From Colimorpha sp964483145 (GTDB taxonomy: Bacteria; Bacteroidota; Bacteroidia; Bacteroidales; P3), in NCBI GenBank assembly GCA_964483145.1, contig CAZAAK010000009.1, positions 1 through 41,501 of the forward strand: DNA of 41,501 nt, given 5' to 3'. The position numbers and the translations under genes are program-made. Each line of letters begins with the position of its first letter. Position 1 is the first letter of the stretch. Below, one piece after another: positions 32,096 through 40,596 of this stretch. The notes below the pieces were generated by a model, which saw nothing but the letters and a program-made list of their open reading frames with translations, was not told the DNA's origin and ran no database searches.

Positions 32096-34867
32096 ATGAT
32101 AAAAAGAGGATTTGCACTACTTATTGTAGCCATTCTTTTTGTAGGTACTGCCACGGCTCAGAATAGTGTTGCTGCTACGGCCGACCAGCAGTTTCAAAAC
32201 AAGCAGTACATTCTTGCCCTCGAAAGCTATCAAAAAGCTTACGACAAAGTGGGAAGCAACAAGGCCGAGAAAAACCGCATCTATTTCCAAATGGGTGAAT
32301 GCTATCGCCTTATGTACAATTACCCCAAGGCTCAGCACACTTATCGTCGTCTCATTCAGGCTGGCTACTATTCTGTTGAGCCCAAGATTTACTTCTATAT
32401 GGCTGAAATGTGCCGTTTCAATGGTGAGTTTGATGATGCCGATGGCTATTACGACAAGTTCCTTGAGCTAGTCCCTAACGACAAGTTGGCTATCTCACGC
32501 AAGAAATCCCTTATCGAAGTCACGCGCTGGGCTGCGGACCGTAGCCGTCATGTCATCACCCGTCTGACCGACTGGAATACGGACTATAACGATTGGTCTC
32601 CCCGTTTCTTGGGCGATGATACCAATACCATTGTTTTTACATCTTCTCGCTATGGCATGGAGGATGAAGGTCGTGACGTCTGGACTGGGCAAAATTTCTC
32701 GTCGTTCTACACTGTCTACAAGGATCGCAATGAGCGTTGGACCGATGTACCCACGCCTTTCGACGAAAGTGGCAAAATCAATACATCCAACAACGAAGGT
32801 GAGGCTTGCTTCTCGCCCGATGGCAACACCATTTACTTTACTCGGTGCGACATTGTTGAGCACGAGAGCCACGGTTGCGCCATCTATACCTCCTCCAAGG
32901 CGGTAGCTGTCGACAAAAAGAAAAAAACCGCAAAAAAATCCAAATCCTCCAATACAACTGCCAAAAAGTCCAAAAAAGGGCAGAAGAATACAGGCGAAGA
33001 TAAAGGCAGTAAGGGAAAAAAGAACGGCAAAAGTGCCAACGAAGAATCCTCCGCAGGGGAAGAGCTCCAGCCTGGCCAGTGGGCTACTCCTGTCAGAATC
33101 GATCTCGGCGACACCAACTACAACTATCTCTATCCCGCTATTTCTTCCGATGGCCTCACGCTCTATTTCTGCTCGGATATGCCCGGTGGAGAGGGTGACT
33201 ATGATATTTGGAAGTCTACCCGAGCCTCCCTTGCCGACGACTTTGGCAAACCTGTCAATCTAGGCACACCAGTCAATACCCCGGGTCGTGAGGCTTTCCC
33301 CGTCCTCCGTAGCGACTCTGTCATGTATTTCTCTTCCAACGGTCTTCCTGGTATCGGCGGCTATGATATCTTCAAAACCAAAATTGGCAAGCGTCTATGC
33401 TCCAAGCCTCAAAATCTTGGCGTGCCCATCAACTCCTCGTATGACGAAATGACCATCATATACTACCCCGACAATGAGGACAACCTAATGATGGAGCGTG
33501 GCTATTTCTCTTCCAACCGTCCCTTCGACGACCCCTTCAATAAAAATACCGATAAGAAGGGCAAGAAGATTCCTTTGCCCACGATGAACCTCTTCTCTTT
33601 CCAGTTGCCTCCACTGCTTTACACCATTGAGGGTACTGTACGCGATGAAAAGTCAATGCAACTCATCAAAGGTGCCAAGGTCAAGATTGTGGGCTCTGAT
33701 GGGTCTGAGGCCGAGACCTACACCGACAAAAAAGGTCGATACAAGTTCAGCAACAGTCAGGTCCATGGTCAGGTGGTTTACAAGATGTACCTCTCCAAGG
33801 TCGATTACTTCAGCCTTGAGGGGTCCGAAAGCACAAAAGGGTATACGGTAGATAAGGATATTGTCCATGACTTCCGCATGGAACCCGTGCCTCAACAGCC
33901 TGTCGTCCTGCCCGAAATCCGTTACGACCTCAGCAAATGGGACATTAAGGAGGAGTTCATGGATTCTCTTATGGACTTGTACCTCGTTATGGTCAACAAC
34001 CCCAGTATCGTGGTGGAAATTCGTGCCCATACCGACTGCCGCCCTTATCTCGGTCTGACCAACGACACCCTCTCCCAACGCCGGGCTCAAAGTGTTGTCG
34101 ACTACCTTGCTAGCCGCGGCATTGAACGCGATCGTTTGGTCGCAGAGGGTTATGCCGACCGCGTGCCCCGCACGCTCAACCGCGATGTGGTTATTGAGGT
34201 CGGTGGCGTCCCCTATACTTTCTCTGCAGGTACCACTCTTGAGTGCGACTACATCAACAGCCTGCCTACCCCCGAGCATCAGGAGGCTGCCCATCAGCTT
34301 AACCGTCGCATCGAGTTTCTCATCCTCCGGACCGATTATGTTCGCAAGAATGTGGTCAACTCTTTGGCCGACTCCACTGTTGCCAAGCAAAATGCGGACG
34401 GCACCTACATCGATTTGGTTAATGCCCCAGTCGATTCCAACTTTAAGGATGTCGCCGTGATTGTCCATGACGAAAGCATCATACCTGTGACGATGATCAA
34501 TACCCAAAAGGGCGAGGTGCAGGCTATTGTCAACGGTCAGCAGGTGCCTATGCTCATCGATGAGCGCTTCAAGGAACCAATCGCCATTTCCTGGACCGAG
34601 GCTATGAATATGCTCTACCAGAGCCGTATCAATAAGGAGGACTTCCCCGACCGCGACAATGCTTTCGACCCCGAAGGCAATATCCTCGACAAGGCCAAGC
34701 TAGTCTTCAAGGAAATTCAGATTGGGCAACATCACCAATATAATGTTGAGGTGATTGTGGTCAAGAATATCGACTATAAATTCATTATCAACCGGGCAGC
34801 CCTGTCGGACTTTGGCGAGTATGAGTTCGACAAACAGCTCGGCAAGCTCTATTTTTTAGACGACTAA
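32096..34867 (+). CDS. PorE-like T9SS periplasmic protein (TPR, PD40, regulatory-like, OmpA)
   Basis: The architecture matches PorE (PG1058) of Porphyromonas gingivalis, needed for type IX secretion. In 923 residues: signal peptide (RGFALLIVAILFVGTATA, cleavage before Gln); TPR repeats (about 22-140); PD40/WD40-like propeller blades of the form SPDGNTIYFTR, SSDGLTLYFCS and YFSSN (155-500); a carboxypeptidase-regulatory-like beta domain (508-595); and an OmpA peptidoglycan-binding domain (608-752, with IRAHTDCR and LSQRRAQSVVDYLASRGI). About 170 residues follow the OmpA domain and are not recognised. A Lys-rich insert (273-318) interrupts the propeller. The protein could be a divergent PorE or a paralogue. 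ATG 32096 is chosen over GTG 32090; no promoter is clear. Confidence 0.85.
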   Translation: MIKRGFALLIVAILFVGTATAQNSVAATADQQFQNKQYILALESYQKAYDKVGSNKAEKNRIYFQMGECYRLMYNYPKAQHTYRRLIQAGYYSVEPKIYFYMAEMCRFNGEFDDADGYYDKFLELVPNDKLAISRKKSLIEVTRWAADRSRHVITRLTDWNTDYNDWSPRFLGDDTNTIVFTSSRYGMEDEGRDVWTGQNFSSFYTVYKDRNERWTDVPTPFDESGKINTSNNEGEACFSPDGNTIYFTRCDIVEHESHGCAIYTSSKAVAVDKKKKTAKKSKSSNTTAKKSKKGQKNTGEDKGSKGKKNGKSANEESSAGEELQPGQWATPVRIDLGDTNYNYLYPAISSDGLTLYFCSDMPGGEGDYDIWKSTRASLADDFGKPVNLGTPVNTPGREAFPVLRSDSVMYFSSNGLPGIGGYDIFKTKIGKRLCSKPQNLGVPINSSYDEMTIIYYPDNEDNLMMERGYFSSNRPFDDPFNKNTDKKGKKIPLPTMNLFSFQLPPLLYTIEGTVRDEKSMQLIKGAKVKIVGSDGSEAETYTDKKGRYKFSNSQVHGQVVYKMYLSKVDYFSLEGSESTKGYTVDKDIVHDFRMEPVPQQPVVLPEIRYDLSKWDIKEEFMDSLMDLYLVMVNNPSIVVEIRAHTDCRPYLGLTNDTLSQRRAQSVVDYLASRGIERDRLVAEGYADRVPRTLNRDVVIEVGGVPYTFSAGTTLECDYINSLPTPEHQEAAHQLNRRIEFLILRTDYVRKNVVNSLADSTVAKQNADGTYIDLVNAPVDSNFKDVAVIVHDESIIPVTMINTQKGEVQAIVNGQQVPMLIDERFKEPIAISWTEAMNMLYQSRINKEDFPDRDNAFDPEGNILDKAKLVFKEIQIGQHHQYNVEVIVVKNIDYKFIINRAALSDFGEYEFDKQLGKLYFLDD

Positions 34868-34871
34868 ATTA

Positions 34872-35777
34872 ATTACCATAACCGGGCCTACGGCTTGTGG
34901 CAAAACAAGTCTCGCCGCTGAACTGGCTTTCCAGCTCGGCGGCGAGATTATTAGTGCCGATTCCCGACAGGTTTTCCGAGGTATGGACATCGGCACGGGA
35001 AAGGATCTCGCCGACTATCACCTCCATGGTGTGGATATCCCTTATCACCTTATCGACATCCACGATGCAGGTTATGAGTATAACGTCTATCAGTTCCAAA
35101 ACGATTTTATCAGCGCTTTCAACAGTATTGTTGCTCGAGGCAGGCAGCCTATCCTTTGTGGTGGCACGGGTATGTACATCGAGTCGGTAGTCAAGGGCTA
35201 TCAGTTGGCGGATGCCCCCATCGACCCAGAGTTCCGCAAGCGCATGGAGGATTTCTCCGACGAGCAGCTTACCCGTCGCCTAGCTGGCTATATCAAGTTG
35301 CACAACCACACCGATACCGAATCCCGCGATCGTCTCCTAAGGGCTCTCGAGATACAGCAGTACCATATCCAGCACCCCAATGAGTATCCTCACATGCCTC
35401 CAATGGAGCATCTGATTATTGGCATCCAATTCTCAAGAGAAGAGGTGGTTGAGCGTATTGGCGTCCGGCTTCGGCAACGGTTGCAAGGGGGTATGGTCGA
35501 GGAGGTGAAAGGCTTGCTCGATAGAGGAGTCCCCGAGGAACGCCTGCTCCGCTACGGCTTGGAATATCGTCATCTAACCAATTATCTCAAAGGTCTTTGT
35601 TCCTATGAGGAAATGTATCGCGACCTCTATGCTAGCATCCGTCGATTCTCCAAACGTCAGATGACATGGTTCCGTCGTATGCAACGGCAAGGCATCCCCA
35701 TTCATTGGATCGATGGCACCTTGCCCCTCAACGCCAAGATTGACGAAATCCTCCGTCTTTTCCGCCTCAATCCTTAG
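34872..35777 (+). CDS. miaA: tRNA dimethylallyltransferase, apparent ATT start
   Basis: MiaA adds a dimethylallyl group to N6 of A37 in tRNAs reading codons that begin with U. The P-loop TGPTACGKT, then DSRQVFRGMDIGTGK, ILCGGTGMYIESVVKG and FSKRQMTWFRRM are all in one frame. The first ATG (34983) is too late, since it would delete the P-loop. Upstream, the frame is closed by TAG at 34857-34859, and between them there is no ATG, GTG or TTG. ATT at 34872, four bases past the porE-like stop, is the best start and gives 301 residues, the family length. ATA at 34878 is an alternative. Probably translationally coupled to the porE-like gene. Confidence 0.88.
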   Translation: MTITGPTACGKTSLAAELAFQLGGEIISADSRQVFRGMDIGTGKDLADYHLHGVDIPYHLIDIHDAGYEYNVYQFQNDFISAFNSIVARGRQPILCGGTGMYIESVVKGYQLADAPIDPEFRKRMEDFSDEQLTRRLAGYIKLHNHTDTESRDRLLRALEIQQYHIQHPNEYPHMPPMEHLIIGIQFSREEVVERIGVRLRQRLQGGMVEEVKGLLDRGVPEERLLRYGLEYRHLTNYLKGLCSYEEMYRDLYASIRRFSKRQMTWFRRMQRQGIPIHWIDGTLPLNAKIDEILRLFRLNP

Positions 35778-35799
35778 TGTTGTCCGCTATTCTCCCCGT

Positions 35800-36900
35800 C
35801 TAGTTCCCTTCGGCAGGCTTAGCTTTCTCTTTCTGCAATAATTCTTCCTTCCCTGCAAACCGGACCATCCAATCCCTGTCGGTGGAGTGGTTGATGCTTC
35901 CCTTGTCGGTCCACTGGGCTGGGTCGATGTAGATCTCCAACAGTTTGGCAGCGCCTTTCGCAAAGAGCTCTACGGCGTCCGCTACGGCGGGTATTAGGAC
36001 GCATTCTCCCGCATGAATGGGCTCTATCTTACCCATACTCTTTATGGCTGCAATGCCATCCACGCAAAGGTATATGATGCACGAATCCAACGAATCAAAG
36101 TCCTTTTTCATTGGCTGCCTCAGCGGAATGAGGTTGGTGGTAAAGTATGGGCACTCCGCTAGCTTGGTGGTGTTGTTCTCTTTGTAGGTATAGTGGGTCT
36201 TGCCGTCTTTCAACTCACCAAAATCTATTGCATCCAACGCCTCGGCAGTGTGTAGTTCGCGTAGCTTCCCGTTGGCATCGGGGCGCATGTAGTCGTAAAT
36301 CCGATAGGTGCAGTCACTCTTTTGCTGAATCTCCGCCAGCAGCAACCCTTTCCCCAAGGCGTGTACCCGCCCCGCAGGAATAAAAAACACGTCGCCTCTC
36401 TGCGCTTCCTCGCAGTGCAACACGCTCTCCAGCTTGCCTAGGGCAAGAATTTGCTGGTATTCCTCTTTTGTAATGCTTTGGTTGAATCCGTCTACAATGT
36501 GGGCTCCTCCTTCGGCTTCCATAATGTACCACATCTCCGTCTTCCCGTTTTCCATGCCCCGCTCCCGCGCCAATCGGTCGTTCGGGTGAACCTGTATGGA
36601 AAGGTCGTCGTTGGCGTCTATGATTTTAAGTAGCAGGGGGAATTCTGTACCAAAGTGATTGAAATTCTGCTCGCCAATCAGCTCACCCATGTATATCTCC
36701 AATGCTTCGTTGATGTCGTTCTCTGCCAAAAAACCGTTGGCAATAACGGACTCGTTGCCCTTCACACCCGAGAGCGCCCACAATTCACCACAGTTCGGCA
36801 AAGGCGAATAGTCGAACCCTAACGTGCCAATCTTATTCCCTCCCCACACCTTATTCTTGTATAGGGGCATGAATTTCATTGGATAAAGACTGCTTTCCAT
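35800..36900 (-). CDS. manA: class I mannose-6-phosphate isomerase
   Basis: ManA interconverts mannose 6-phosphate and fructose 6-phosphate, feeding glycan and GDP-mannose synthesis. The 366-residue protein has the zinc-binding cupin residues Q103 and H105 in IQVHPND, E122 in GKTEMWYI and H180 in AGRVHALGKG, followed by EIQQKSDCTYRIYDY. The N-terminus KNKVWGGNKIGTLG is also typical. It lies 45 bp downstream of the thioredoxin-like gene and converges on miaA, with only 22 bp between the two stop codons and no clear terminator there. Confidence 0.95.
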   Translation of the reverse strand: MESSLYPMKFMPLYKNKVWGGNKIGTLGFDYSPLPNCGELWALSGVKGNESVIANGFLAENDINEALEIYMGELIGEQNFNHFGTEFPLLLKIIDANDDLSIQVHPNDRLARERGMENGKTEMWYIMEAEGGAHIVDGFNQSITKEEYQQILALGKLESVLHCEEAQRGDVFFIPAGRVHALGKGLLLAEIQQKSDCTYRIYDYMRPDANGKLRELHTAEALDAIDFGELKDGKTHYTYKENNTTKLAECPYFTTNLIPLRQPMKKDFDSLDSCIIYLCVDGIAAIKSMGKIEPIHAGECVLIPAVADAVELFAKGAAKLLEIYIDPAQWTDKGSINHSTDRDWMVRFAGKEELLQKEKAKPAEGN

Positions 36901-36945
36901 TTGCTGTTCCTTTCTTTTGGTTGCTTTCTACCTCTCAATTCCTTT

Positions 36946-37914
36946 TCATTTCACCGCTTTCATCACTCTTTCCAGTTCCCACTCCCTAATGTCACGCGCC
37001 ACTACCAATCCGCCCTTGTCCACCAAAATCATGTAGGGTATATGGTCCACGCTCAGCTGCTTCAGATAGTTGGCATCCCAACCGTTAGGATTGTCATCTA
37101 TGTTGATAGAAAGTATCTCTACGCCTCTTTCTCCAATCACCTTTTGGGCCTGCGACATTTGTGTTTCGCATCGGTCGCACCAAGTGGCTCCGAATGCAAC
37201 TAGTGTGTACCCCTCGGCATTGCGGGTTTGGTTGAATGTGCAGCGCTCCTTATGGCTGTTTAGATAGGCGAAATCAGGCATTTCGCTCCCTTCCAGCACG
37301 GTCGGCGTGGCTTTCATCCAACGCCTCAGTAGGGTGTAGTGATACGTGTGCCGACCTTTGTCGGCAATCATGCTGGTGATCTGACGCACCACTCCATCAT
37401 CCAAGTTGCCCATCTCTTGGTAGACTACAAAGGGCAGATATATCGAGGACGGTTCCTTTTGGGCGTATTGTTTCAAAAAGGCATTGCGGTCTTCGGAATT
37501 TCGGTAACGCTCTATTAGGTAACGGTATTCGCTGTTGCTGCGGGAGTTGCGAACGGTGGACAACTCTGGTCGCGTGGCGTTCAGTGCAATGCGTATCTCC
37601 GAATTCTCCAAATAAAAATACAGCGGCTTGCTCATCATGCTGTGCTGCAGCGATGCAAGCACGGGCTGCTCCACCTCTCCAGCAAAAAGGAACATTCCTT
37701 TGTTCCCCTCTCTGGTGAATGTGTGGCATGTGCTGTCTCCGTCGTAAATGGTCAACGTAAATACACCACTCAAACTGCTCTCTCCGCTAATCGTAAAACC
37801 TCCGCCCGATACGCCCCCACGGCAGGGTAGGGGAGTGGCTTCCAATGCATTGCCTTGGTGTGGTAACAACATCAGCAACGCACACACACACCACCGCGCA
37901 AAGCATCTTCTCAT
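36946..37914 (-). CDS. TlpA-like thioredoxin-fold protein with DUF4369-like N-terminus
   Basis: This is a predicted periplasmic or outer-membrane thiol-disulphide oxidoreductase. The C-terminal domain has TLVAFGATWCDRCETQM, a CDRC active site, followed by INIDDNPNG and HIPYMILVDKGG, with the cis-Pro. The N-terminal half is beta-rich, with YDGDSTCHTFTREGNKGMF as in DUF4369 domains. ATG 37914 gives a signal peptide (RRCFARWCVCALLMLLPHQGNA). The frame is open up to 37974, but that would overlap the upstream lipoprotein gene. A peculiar stretch, TPLPCRGGVSGGG, sits just after the signal peptide. It probably shares a transcript with manA. Confidence 0.85.
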   Translation of the reverse strand: MRRCFARWCVCALLMLLPHQGNALEATPLPCRGGVSGGGFTISGESSLSGVFTLTIYDGDSTCHTFTREGNKGMFLFAGEVEQPVLASLQHSMMSKPLYFYLENSEIRIALNATRPELSTVRNSRSNSEYRYLIERYRNSEDRNAFLKQYAQKEPSSIYLPFVVYQEMGNLDDGVVRQITSMIADKGRHTYHYTLLRRWMKATPTVLEGSEMPDFAYLNSHKERCTFNQTRNAEGYTLVAFGATWCDRCETQMSQAQKVIGERGVEILSINIDDNPNGWDANYLKQLSVDHIPYMILVDKGGLVVARDIREWELERVMKAVK

Positions 37915-37948
37915 TTGTCGGCTCAAGGATATGCTGCCCATGCTGTCT

Positions 37949-38152
37949 TCAATAGGAGCGGTAGGTCGAGCCATTCTTTTTGTTTGTACCCTTTACGGAG
38001 TAGTTGTCCTTGATGGTTTTGCTGGCTTTGTACTTTTTGGGAGTGTTCATGTATACACCTTTGTTGGTGTTGCACGAAGAGAAAATCCCCATGATGCCCA
38101 ACACCCCCACCAAAAGGAGCAACGATACAAAAACCTTAGCGCACTTTTTCAT
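37949..38152 (-). CDS. small lipoprotein
   Basis: This 67-residue protein has a lipoprotein signal (KKCAKVFVSLLLLVGVLGIMGIFSSC, lipobox FSSC, Cys 27). The short basic mature part is CNTNKGVYMNTPKKYKASK and a Ser/Lys/Tyr-rich tail. The mature start resembles that of the small lipoprotein at 5048-5236. It is first in the minus-strand group with the thioredoxin-like gene and manA, 34 bp upstream of the former. The function is unknown. Confidence 0.75.
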   Translation of the reverse strand: MKKCAKVFVSLLLLVGVLGIMGIFSSCNTNKGVYMNTPKKYKASKTIKDNYSVKGTNKKNGSTYRSY

Positions 38153-38404
38153 ATTCTTGTCTTTTTACTGATTCTCTATTTATGTGGCAAATTGTTTGTT
38201 ACCAAAAGTTTATGCCGAGTTCGCCGCCTTTTCGGCTCCACTGCTTCGGTTTACAAAGTAACAAAATTTTCTCCGATTGCACAAACTTTTTCTGTTTTTT
38301 TAGGGCCAATCTCCCACGGCATCTCCTCAACCCGCATATCCCCTTCCCCTCCCAATCAAAAAAATGAGCCTTTCAAAAAAAAATGCTGTATCGTTCATTT
38401 TTTG

Positions 38405-38412
38405 TATCTTTG
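38405..38412 (+). promoter_or_regulatory. -7 box (TATCTTTG), distal
   Basis: TATCTTTGC is a perfect -7 match, 85 bp upstream of the ATG at 38498. No TTTG lies 19-21 bp upstream. Confidence 0.5.
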
Positions 38413-38476
38413 CAGCGCGGTTCTTTGTTCAATCGGGGGTATGATAATACATATAGATTCAACAAAACGTGTTATT

Positions 38477-38484
38477 TAACTTTG
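38477..38484 (+). promoter_or_regulatory. -7 box (TAACTTTG), proximal
   Basis: TAACTTTG lies 13 bp before the ATG at 38498. This could be a second start site giving a very short leader. No -33 element is seen. Confidence 0.4.
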
Positions 38485-38497
38485 TAATGCAAGTGCT

Positions 38498-38770
38498 ATG
38501 AACTATCAGAGAAATCTTCGGATATACGAAATCATCTCATATATTCTTATCATTGGAGCTACCGTTGTCTATTTCCTCTTCCACAAACAAGGTGCAGGGG
38601 CGCTCAACCTCACGCTAGTTATTCTGCTACTCGCTGTCATCAGCCGCATGATGATGGAACGCACCCGCCGGCAGGCTGCCGATGCCGAAATCGACATCCT
38701 CAAAAACGACCTCCGCCGCCTCACCCAGCTCTACTCCGAGGAAAAGAAAAAGAACCAAAAGAGCGAATGA
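38498..38770 (+). CDS. small membrane protein with C-terminal coiled coil
   Basis: The 90-residue protein has two helices (IISYILIIGATVVYFLF and LNLTLVILLLAVISRMMM) and a charged helix (ERTRRQAADAEIDILKNDLRRLTQLYSEEKKKNQ) likely to form a cytoplasmic coiled coil. There is no known domain. It lies 83 bp upstream of efp and may be co-transcribed with it. Two candidate -7 boxes precede it. Confidence 0.75.
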   Translation: MNYQRNLRIYEIISYILIIGATVVYFLFHKQGAGALNLTLVILLLAVISRMMMERTRRQAADAEIDILKNDLRRLTQLYSEEKKKNQKSE

Positions 38771-38853
38771 ATCGCCTCCGGCAACCTCAACGAGGCTTCT
38801 GCTCGTCAACTTCCCTCCCCAAAAACCGATAACTCAAAAAAAACATACATTAT

Positions 38854-39417
38854 ATGGCAACAACCACAGATATCAAGAATGGACTCTGTATCAATTTTAA
38901 CAACGACATCTACACTATCGTAGAATTCCTTCATGTAAAGCCTGGCAAGGGTGCCGCTTTCGTCCGCACCAAGATGCGCAGTGTCAAAACCGGTCGTATC
39001 CTCGAAAACACTTTCCCCAGTGGCGCCAAAATCGACATCGTCCGCGTCGAACGCCGCCCCTACACCTACCTCTACAAAGAGGGCGATATGCACGTCTTTA
39101 TGCACACCGAGACCTATGAGCAAATCTACATCCCCGAGAACATCATCAACGCCCCTCAATACCTTAAGGATGGGCAGTATGTCGAGGTCACTGTCGAAGC
39201 CGACACCGAAACCCCGCTCATTTGCGAGTTGCCTCCTTTCATCGAGACGGTTGTTACCTATACCGAACCCGGTTTCGCCGGCAACACTGCCACCAATGCC
39301 ATGAAGGATGCTACCGTAGAACCCGGTGTGCAAGTTCGCGTCCCCCTTTTCATCAAGGAAGGCGAACGCATCAAAGTCGATACCCGCACCAACGAATACG
39401 CCGAGCGCATCAAGTAA
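38854..39417 (+). CDS. efp: translation elongation factor P
   Basis: EF-P relieves ribosome stalling at polyproline stretches. The 187-residue protein has three beta-barrel domains. The loop HVKPGKGAAFVRTK places a lysine at 32, the position modified by beta-lysylation or related chemistry in other species. The signature near the C-terminus reads GVQVRVPLFIKEGERIKVDTRTNEYAER. The PxGKG lysine loop does not show which modification pathway is used; no epmA, epmB or earP-like gene is in the window. Confidence 0.97.
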   Translation: MATTTDIKNGLCINFNNDIYTIVEFLHVKPGKGAAFVRTKMRSVKTGRILENTFPSGAKIDIVRVERRPYTYLYKEGDMHVFMHTETYEQIYIPENIINAPQYLKDGQYVEVTVEADTETPLICELPPFIETVVTYTEPGFAGNTATNAMKDATVEPGVQVRVPLFIKEGERIKVDTRTNEYAERIK

Positions 39418-39522
39418 CTAGGGCGCTCCCCCAAAATGCAATCTTTACGGACGTCGGTCGCAGTAGCGGTATCCCCGCCTTTGGCTGACGTTCGTCGTGT
39501 CTTATAAGGTCCCTTTTCCGTT

Positions 39523-40533
39523 ATGAAAAAACTATTCCCTGCCCTCCTCCTCGTTTTTGCTGCCTGTGCTGGCGGCCCCGACCAGTCAGCCTCCCAATCC
39601 CCCTCCGATGCTGTCGATTACTCTCAGGTGGCTATCCCTGCTTTCGATGCCGACTCCGCATACCAGTTCGTTGCCGACCAGCTAGCTTTCGGTTTCCGCA
39701 CACCAAACTCCAAGGCGCAGACTCAGTGTGCTACCTATCTCTCTCGGCAGATGCAACGTTGGTGCGACACCGTCATCGTGCAGGACTTCCCCGCCACGCT
39801 TTGGGACGGCTCCGTTGTCCGCGGCAAGAATATTATTGCTTCTATCGAAGCCCCCTCCCAAACAGCTACCGGCAAACGCATCCTTCTTGCCGCCCATTGG
39901 GACAGCCGCATGTGGGCCGACCACGACAGCGACAAGAACAACCACTACAAACCTCTCCTTGGGGCTAACGACGGCGCCAGCGGTGTGGGGGTGCTTATGG
40001 AAATGGCCCGCGCAATGGCTACCTGCCGCCCGAATGTCTCCGTCGACTTTATCTTTTTCGATGTCGAGGACCAAGGTTGCCCCGAATGGGCCGAAAACTA
40101 CGTCGACGACAGCTGGTGCAAGGGCTCGCAGTATTGGAGCGCCAACCCTCATACCCCCTACTATACGGCTCTCTATGGCATCCTTCTCGACATGGTGGGC
40201 ACCCCTTCCCCTCGCTTTACCAAGGAGGAGGTCAGCCGTCAGTATGCGGGTAGTGTCACCAACAAGGTTTGGTCTGTCGCTGCGGCCCTCGGCTACGACA
40301 AAATTTTCGAGAATACCAACACCGACCCTATCCTCGACGACCACTATTATGTCAACCGGCTTGCCAACATCCCCATGGTGGATATTGTGCAGAATACCCG
40401 CGGCACGAGCTTCTTCGAGCATTGGCATACCGTCGGCGACGACCTCTCCCATATCTCCCGTGGCACCCTCCGCATCACCGCCCAGGTCCTTCTCACAACC
40501 ATCTATGCCGACTATGGCCCCGCTACTAAGTAG
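39523..40533 (+). CDS. M28-family zinc lipoprotein, likely glutaminyl-peptide cyclotransferase
   Basis: The 336-residue protein has a lipoprotein signal (lipobox FAAC, Cys 15). Its M28 fold has H125 in AAHWDSR, D150 in LGANDGASGVGVLMEMAR, E182/D183 in FFDVEDQG, D223 in LLDMVG and H302 in FFEHWHT. The metal set (D, E, H) and the single-zinc pattern fit glutaminyl cyclases, which turn N-terminal Gln into pyroglutamate; related Bacteroidetes proteins of this type exist. An aminopeptidase is the alternative. Several secreted proteins in this window have Gln after the predicted signal-peptide cut. It sits 105 bp after efp. Confidence 0.8.
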   Translation: MKKLFPALLLVFAACAGGPDQSASQSPSDAVDYSQVAIPAFDADSAYQFVADQLAFGFRTPNSKAQTQCATYLSRQMQRWCDTVIVQDFPATLWDGSVVRGKNIIASIEAPSQTATGKRILLAAHWDSRMWADHDSDKNNHYKPLLGANDGASGVGVLMEMARAMATCRPNVSVDFIFFDVEDQGCPEWAENYVDDSWCKGSQYWSANPHTPYYTALYGILLDMVGTPSPRFTKEEVSRQYAGSVTNKVWSVAAALGYDKIFENTNTDPILDDHYYVNRLANIPMVDIVQNTRGTSFFEHWHTVGDDLSHISRGTLRITAQVLLTTIYADYGPATK

Positions 40534-40596
40534 TTGGTCGTGGCAAACATCGCGGTAGCTGCTCGCCCGTTCTGCTCCGCATAAAATCCAATTCCG

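Larger units (their letters stand above)
38153..38497. other. 345-bp divergent intergenic region
   Basis: It separates the minus-strand lipoprotein group from the plus-strand membrane protein gene. It holds two -7-type boxes on the plus strand (38405-38412 and 38477-38484). No open frame of interest is seen. No convincing minus-strand promoter could be located. Confidence 0.55.

Noticed and set aside
34983..35777. MiaA starting at ATG 34983
   Set aside because: It would remove the P-loop and the following motif, both intact just upstream in the same frame.
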